This document shows, in pieces, positions 61,378 through 64,000 of a stretch of 64,000 nt of DNA. The notes below the pieces were generated by a model, which saw nothing but the letters and a program-made list of their open reading frames with translations, was not told the DNA's origin and did not search any database. A program made the position numbers and the translations under genes. Source of the stretch: Dehalococcoidia bacterium (GTDB lineage: Bacteria; Chloroflexota; Dehalococcoidia; Tepidiformales; Tepidiformaceae); NCBI GenBank assembly GCA_009841435.1, contig VXLW01000069.1, positions 1-64,000 on the forward strand. The letters are read 5' to 3'. Every line of letters begins with the position of its first letter. Position 1 is the first letter of the stretch.

Positions 61378-61776
61378 ATGGCCGAGAACACGGGACGCAA
61401 GCGCACGACCTCGGAGCCGCGGCTCCACGGGGAAATGCTGGCCACGAGCCTGCTCGCCTTCCTGAAGGGCTGTAACGCGTACGGCTACCAGCTCAGCCAG
61501 CAGCTGAGCGACTCGGGGCTTCCCCAGTCGGACAGCGGCACGGTGTACCGGGCCCTGCGGCAGCTGGAGAACAGCGGCTTCGTCTCCTCGTTCTGGGACA
61601 CCTCCGACCAGGGACCGGCGCGGCGTATGTACTCGCTGACGGCGGCGGGCGAACTGTTCCTGCGGACCTGGATCGACGCCCTGAACCGGTACCAGGAGGT
61701 GCTCACGGGCGCGCTAGCGGGCTTCGACGTTCCTGCTGCGACCGAGGGCGAGAGTACCGAAGAGGAAGTGACATGA
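61378..61776 (+). CDS. PadR-family transcriptional regulator, PhaQ-like
   Basis: A 132-residue winged-helix repressor. LLAFLKGCNAYGYQLSQQL and SDSGTVYRALRQLENSGFV form the recognition helix and wing typical of PadR; GPARRMYSLTAAGELFL closes the wing. The C-terminal helix is short, as in PhaQ, the PHB-responsive repressor. Its gene partners (phasin, PhaE-like, PhaC) support the PhaQ assignment by context. The stop overlaps the next ATG in ATGA. Confidence 0.82.
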   Translation: MAENTGRKRTTSEPRLHGEMLATSLLAFLKGCNAYGYQLSQQLSDSGLPQSDSGTVYRALRQLENSGFVSSFWDTSDQGPARRMYSLTAAGELFLRTWIDALNRYQEVLTGALAGFDVPAATEGESTEEEVT

Positions 61777-62171
61777 GCACGAACGAGACCGCGACGCCCG
61801 ATTTCTCCGAGGCGTGGCGAGAGTGGGCCACACAGTCCGAGCGGCAGTGGAACGAGTTCTTCAACCAGATGATGGGGACTGAGGAGTTCAGCCAGAGCCT
61901 GGGGCGGAACCTCGACGTGTTCCTCCATTTTCAGAAGACGATGAACGAGGCGATGGGTTCGTTCTTCACGGCGATGAACGTTCCCACGCGGACGGACGTG
62001 CTGGCGCTGGGCGACCGCATGCTGGCGATCGAGAACCGGCTGGCGGCGTTGGAAGCGCAGCTCTCGGCGGCGCTGGCCGCTGTTCCCTCAACCGATACGA
62101 AGGCCAAGCCTGCGCGGCCGAAGCGGACCAAGCGTCCCCCGGCAGCGGCGAAGGAAGCGCCCGCGAATTAA
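61773..62171 (+). CDS. PhaE/PhaR-like PHA synthase subunit
   Basis: A 132-residue protein. The N-terminal helix carries WREWATQSERQWNEFFNQMM, the C-terminal part NVPTRTDVLALGDRMLAIENRLAALEAQL is the coiled coil characteristic of PhaE/PhaR subunits, and the end is a basic Lys/Pro/Ala tail. Class III/IV PHA synthases require such a partner for activity. It overlaps the PadR gene by four bases and precedes phaC by 80 bases, as expected of a synthase operon. Confidence 0.8.
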   Translation: MSTNETATPDFSEAWREWATQSERQWNEFFNQMMGTEEFSQSLGRNLDVFLHFQKTMNEAMGSFFTAMNVPTRTDVLALGDRMLAIENRLAALEAQLSAALAAVPSTDTKAKPARPKRTKRPPAAAKEAPAN

Positions 62172-62251
62172 CGCTGCGGTAACCCGCCTATTCAATCCCT
62201 GACCGAGAATCAATTGTGTGTTGCGGGTCGCGCCCGCACCGTGGATAGACT

Positions 62252-63328
62252 GTGACGACTGCCTCCGCCTCGCCCGATGTTGCCAACCAGGTCCAGACGA
62301 CTGTGGACACGATCCTGCGTCGCGGGCTGGTCGGGCTCGAGTACATCTCGCTGGAAGACCCGCAGGTCGGCTCTACGCCGAAGGACACGATCCACACCGA
62401 CGGGTCGATGAAGCTGTACCACTACCGCGCGCAGACCGAGGAGGTCTACCGCGTTCCGCTGCTGGTCGTGACCTCGCTCGTGAGCAAGCCGTACATCCTG
62501 GACCTGACGCCGGGCCAGAGCATGATGGAGTACCTCGTGCAGCAGGGGTACGACGTGTACCTGATCGACTGGGGCGTGCCCCGCAACGAGGACAGCAGCC
62601 TGCGGCTCGAGGACTACGCCCTCTCCCGCATCCCGGAGTGCGTCGACCGCGTGCTCGAGGATTCGGGCGAGGAGGAGCTGAACCTGCTGGGGTACTGCGT
62701 GGGCGGATCGCTCGCGCTGATGTACATGGGTACGCATCCGGACGCGCCGGTGGAGAACATGGTCTGCCTGACGACGCCCGTGAACTTCAAGGGAATGGGG
62801 CTCTTCAGCCAGTGGACGGACGAGCGCTACTTCGATGTCGACCGCATCGTGGACACCCTGGGGAACGTTCCCGGTGAGATCCTGCTGTCGGCCTTCGACA
62901 TGCTGCGTCCCACGGGCCGCCTCACGAGTCCGATCCAGGTGCTCGACCGGATTCGTGACGACAAGTACGTGAAGTCGTTCATGATGGTCGACCGCTGGGC
63001 AGCCGATCAGATCCCGTTCCCGGGCGAGGCCTTCCGCCAGATGGTGAAGGAGCTCTACTGGAAGAACGCGATGCTTGAGGGGTCGCTGGAGCTGGACGGC
63101 CGGCGCGTGGACCTTTCGACAATCGACGTGCCGATGATTCACGCGATGGCGCAACACGACCACATCGTGCCGTATGAGGCGGCAAAGCCCGCGCTCGAAC
63201 GGGTGGGGTCGGAAGACACGGAAGAGGTCGTCCTGCGCGGCGGCCACGCAAGTCTCGTAGCCGGGGGGAACGCCATGTATCGTCTCTGGCCAAAGTTGGA
63301 CCAATGGCTTTCGGTACGTTCGATCTGA
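62252..63328 (+). CDS. phaC: class III-type poly(3-hydroxyalkanoate) synthase PhaC
   Basis: A 358-residue alpha/beta-fold polymerase, the class III/IV length (class I/II have about 560-600). The lipase-like box GYCVGG places the catalytic Cys at 149; AQHDHIVPYEAAK holds the Asp and LRGGHASLVAGG the His. It polymerises (R)-3-hydroxyacyl-CoA at the granule surface, with the PhaE/PhaR-like subunit upstream. GTG 62252 is the start. It overlaps the following GNAT gene by 25 bases. Confidence 0.93.
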   Translation: MTTASASPDVANQVQTTVDTILRRGLVGLEYISLEDPQVGSTPKDTIHTDGSMKLYHYRAQTEEVYRVPLLVVTSLVSKPYILDLTPGQSMMEYLVQQGYDVYLIDWGVPRNEDSSLRLEDYALSRIPECVDRVLEDSGEEELNLLGYCVGGSLALMYMGTHPDAPVENMVCLTTPVNFKGMGLFSQWTDERYFDVDRIVDTLGNVPGEILLSAFDMLRPTGRLTSPIQVLDRIRDDKYVKSFMMVDRWAADQIPFPGEAFRQMVKELYWKNAMLEGSLELDGRRVDLSTIDVPMIHAMAQHDHIVPYEAAKPALERVGSEDTEEVVLRGGHASLVAGGNAMYRLWPKLDQWLSVRSI

Positions 63329-63939
63329 CCTCGACCACCAGCGACTCGCGTTATCCGGCGGCCGGCGCGGTCGGCGGGCAGCGCGTGACGCTCCGGCTCA
63401 TGGACTCGCGGGACGGCGACGGGATACTCGCCTTTGCGCGCGGTTTGCCCGAGCACGACCTGCTCTTCCTCCGCCGCGACATTACGCAGGCGGACCAAGT
63501 CGAGACGTGGGTGCAGCGCATCGAGGCGGGGGTGACCACCTCCCTGCTCGTGCTCGATCAGGACGACAGCATTGCCGGTTACGCGACCGTGGACGGGAGC
63601 GACCTGCCCTGGTCGCAGCATGTGGCGGAGCTGCGCGTGCTCGTGGGTCCCACGCTGCGGGGCCGGGGCATCGGGCGGCTCCTGACGGAGGAAGCGTTCC
63701 GCATCGCCCTGGGTATGGGCGTCGACAAGATCATCGGGCAGATGACGGTCGACCAGCACGAGGCGATCGCGGTCTTCCGCTCGCTCGGCTTCCAGCCGGA
63801 GGCGCTGCTGCGGGACCACGTGAAGGATCGCGAGGGCGAGAAGCACGACCTCGTCATCCTCAGCCACGACGTGGCGGCGGCCCAGCGGACGATGGCTGCC
63901 GTGGGCGTGCTCGACGCCGTGAGCGAGAACCAGGGCTAG
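63304..63939 (+). CDS. GNAT-family N-acetyltransferase
   Basis: A 211-residue acetyltransferase. ELRVLVGPTLRGRGIGRLLTEEAFRIA is the acetyl-CoA binding motif A and AIAVFRSLGFQPEALLRDHV motif B. It begins inside phaC, 25 bases before the phaC stop, so the two are translationally coupled. The acceptor (small molecule or protein) cannot be inferred; regulation of the PHA machinery or the acetyl-CoA pool is a possibility. Confidence 0.85.
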   Translation: MAFGTFDLTSTTSDSRYPAAGAVGGQRVTLRLMDSRDGDGILAFARGLPEHDLLFLRRDITQADQVETWVQRIEAGVTTSLLVLDQDDSIAGYATVDGSDLPWSQHVAELRVLVGPTLRGRGIGRLLTEEAFRIALGMGVDKIIGQMTVDQHEAIAVFRSLGFQPEALLRDHVKDREGEKHDLVILSHDVAAAQRTMAAVGVLDAVSENQG

Positions 63940-63942
63940 TCC

Positions 63943-64000
63943 TTGGACGACATAACCGCCCGCATCATCGAGTTCTACGCGACTCCGCCGCCGCCGGACC
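63943..64000 (+). CDS. start of a further gene, cut by the window
   Basis: An open frame from TTG 63943, three bases after the GNAT stop, reads MDDITARIIEFYATPPPPD and leaves the window. Tight spacing suggests operon membership. Too little is visible to name a family. Confidence 0.35.
   Translation, partial: MDDITARIIEFYATPPPPD

Overview
The window is 64 kb of very G+C-rich, densely packed bacterial chromosome. No rRNA, phage structural gene, transposase or CRISPR array is visible. The gene content fits a soil or aquatic Chloroflexota (Dehalococcoidia/SAR202-like) bacterium, with an actinobacterium as the main alternative. It includes an F420-type (LLM) oxidoreductase, a Rieske dioxygenase, a phytanoyl-CoA dioxygenase-like enzyme, a P450, two acetolactate-synthase-like TPP enzymes, crotonyl-CoA carboxylase/reductase, a class III PHA synthase and an NADH-dehydrogenase-like operon without nuoEFG. 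The assignment is inference from gene content; no marker gene settles it.

Layout. 1-5.5 kb: the 3' end of a YjeF-type NAD(P)HX epimerase gene, a PduO-type cobalamin adenosyltransferase, two small zinc-binding proteins, a VapBC toxin-antitoxin pair with a palindromic operator, an acyl-CoA dehydrogenase, a small pyrophosphatase and an aminotransferase. 5.7-12.6 kb: gatC-gatA, a large class A penicillin-binding protein, a formyltransferase resembling the hydrolase domain of formyl-THF dehydrogenase, a short ArgA and a small membrane protein. 12.6-21.2 kb: TPP enzyme 1, a DRTGG-type P-loop protein, a zinc-ribbon membrane protein, PcrA helicase, then a minus-strand MaoC/acyl-CoA dehydrogenase/Ccr group. 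21.4-23 kb: a secreted lysyl-oxidase-like protein.

23.2-32.4 kb: an operon nuoA-C-D-H-J-K-(small protein)-L-M-N joined by start/stop overlaps. nuoB, nuoI and nuoEFG are absent, so the enzyme must recruit an electron-transfer arm encoded elsewhere. 32.4-42.4 kb: ybeY, an alpha/beta hydrolase, TPP enzyme 2, yaaA, a PEP-utilizing-enzyme-like protein without ATP-grasp domain divergent from a DHA2 drug exporter, an LLM oxidoreductase and a Rieske oxygenase.

42.5-56.6 kb: a tRNA-Lys(TTT) gene followed by what looks like a genomic island. It carries two 224-residue NIPSNAP paralogues, peptide-type ABC permeases and a Tat lipoprotein binding protein but no ATPase, three amidohydrolase paralogues (the third cut at half length), a VOC protein and an alpha/beta hydrolase. 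It ends at a recombination scar where the third amidohydrolase meets a truncated gene on the other strand. The set suggests uptake and hydrolysis of an amide- or N-acyl-type compound.

56.6-64 kb: a PhyH-like dioxygenase and a P450, then a polyhydroxyalkanoate locus: a helical protein, dodecin, a lipase-like hydrolase, a phasin divergent from a PadR (PhaQ-like) repressor across a strong palindrome, a PhaE/PhaR-like subunit, PhaC and a GNAT protein. Three convergent gene pairs in the window end on the same shared CTAG tetranucleotide, which shows how compact the chromosome is.
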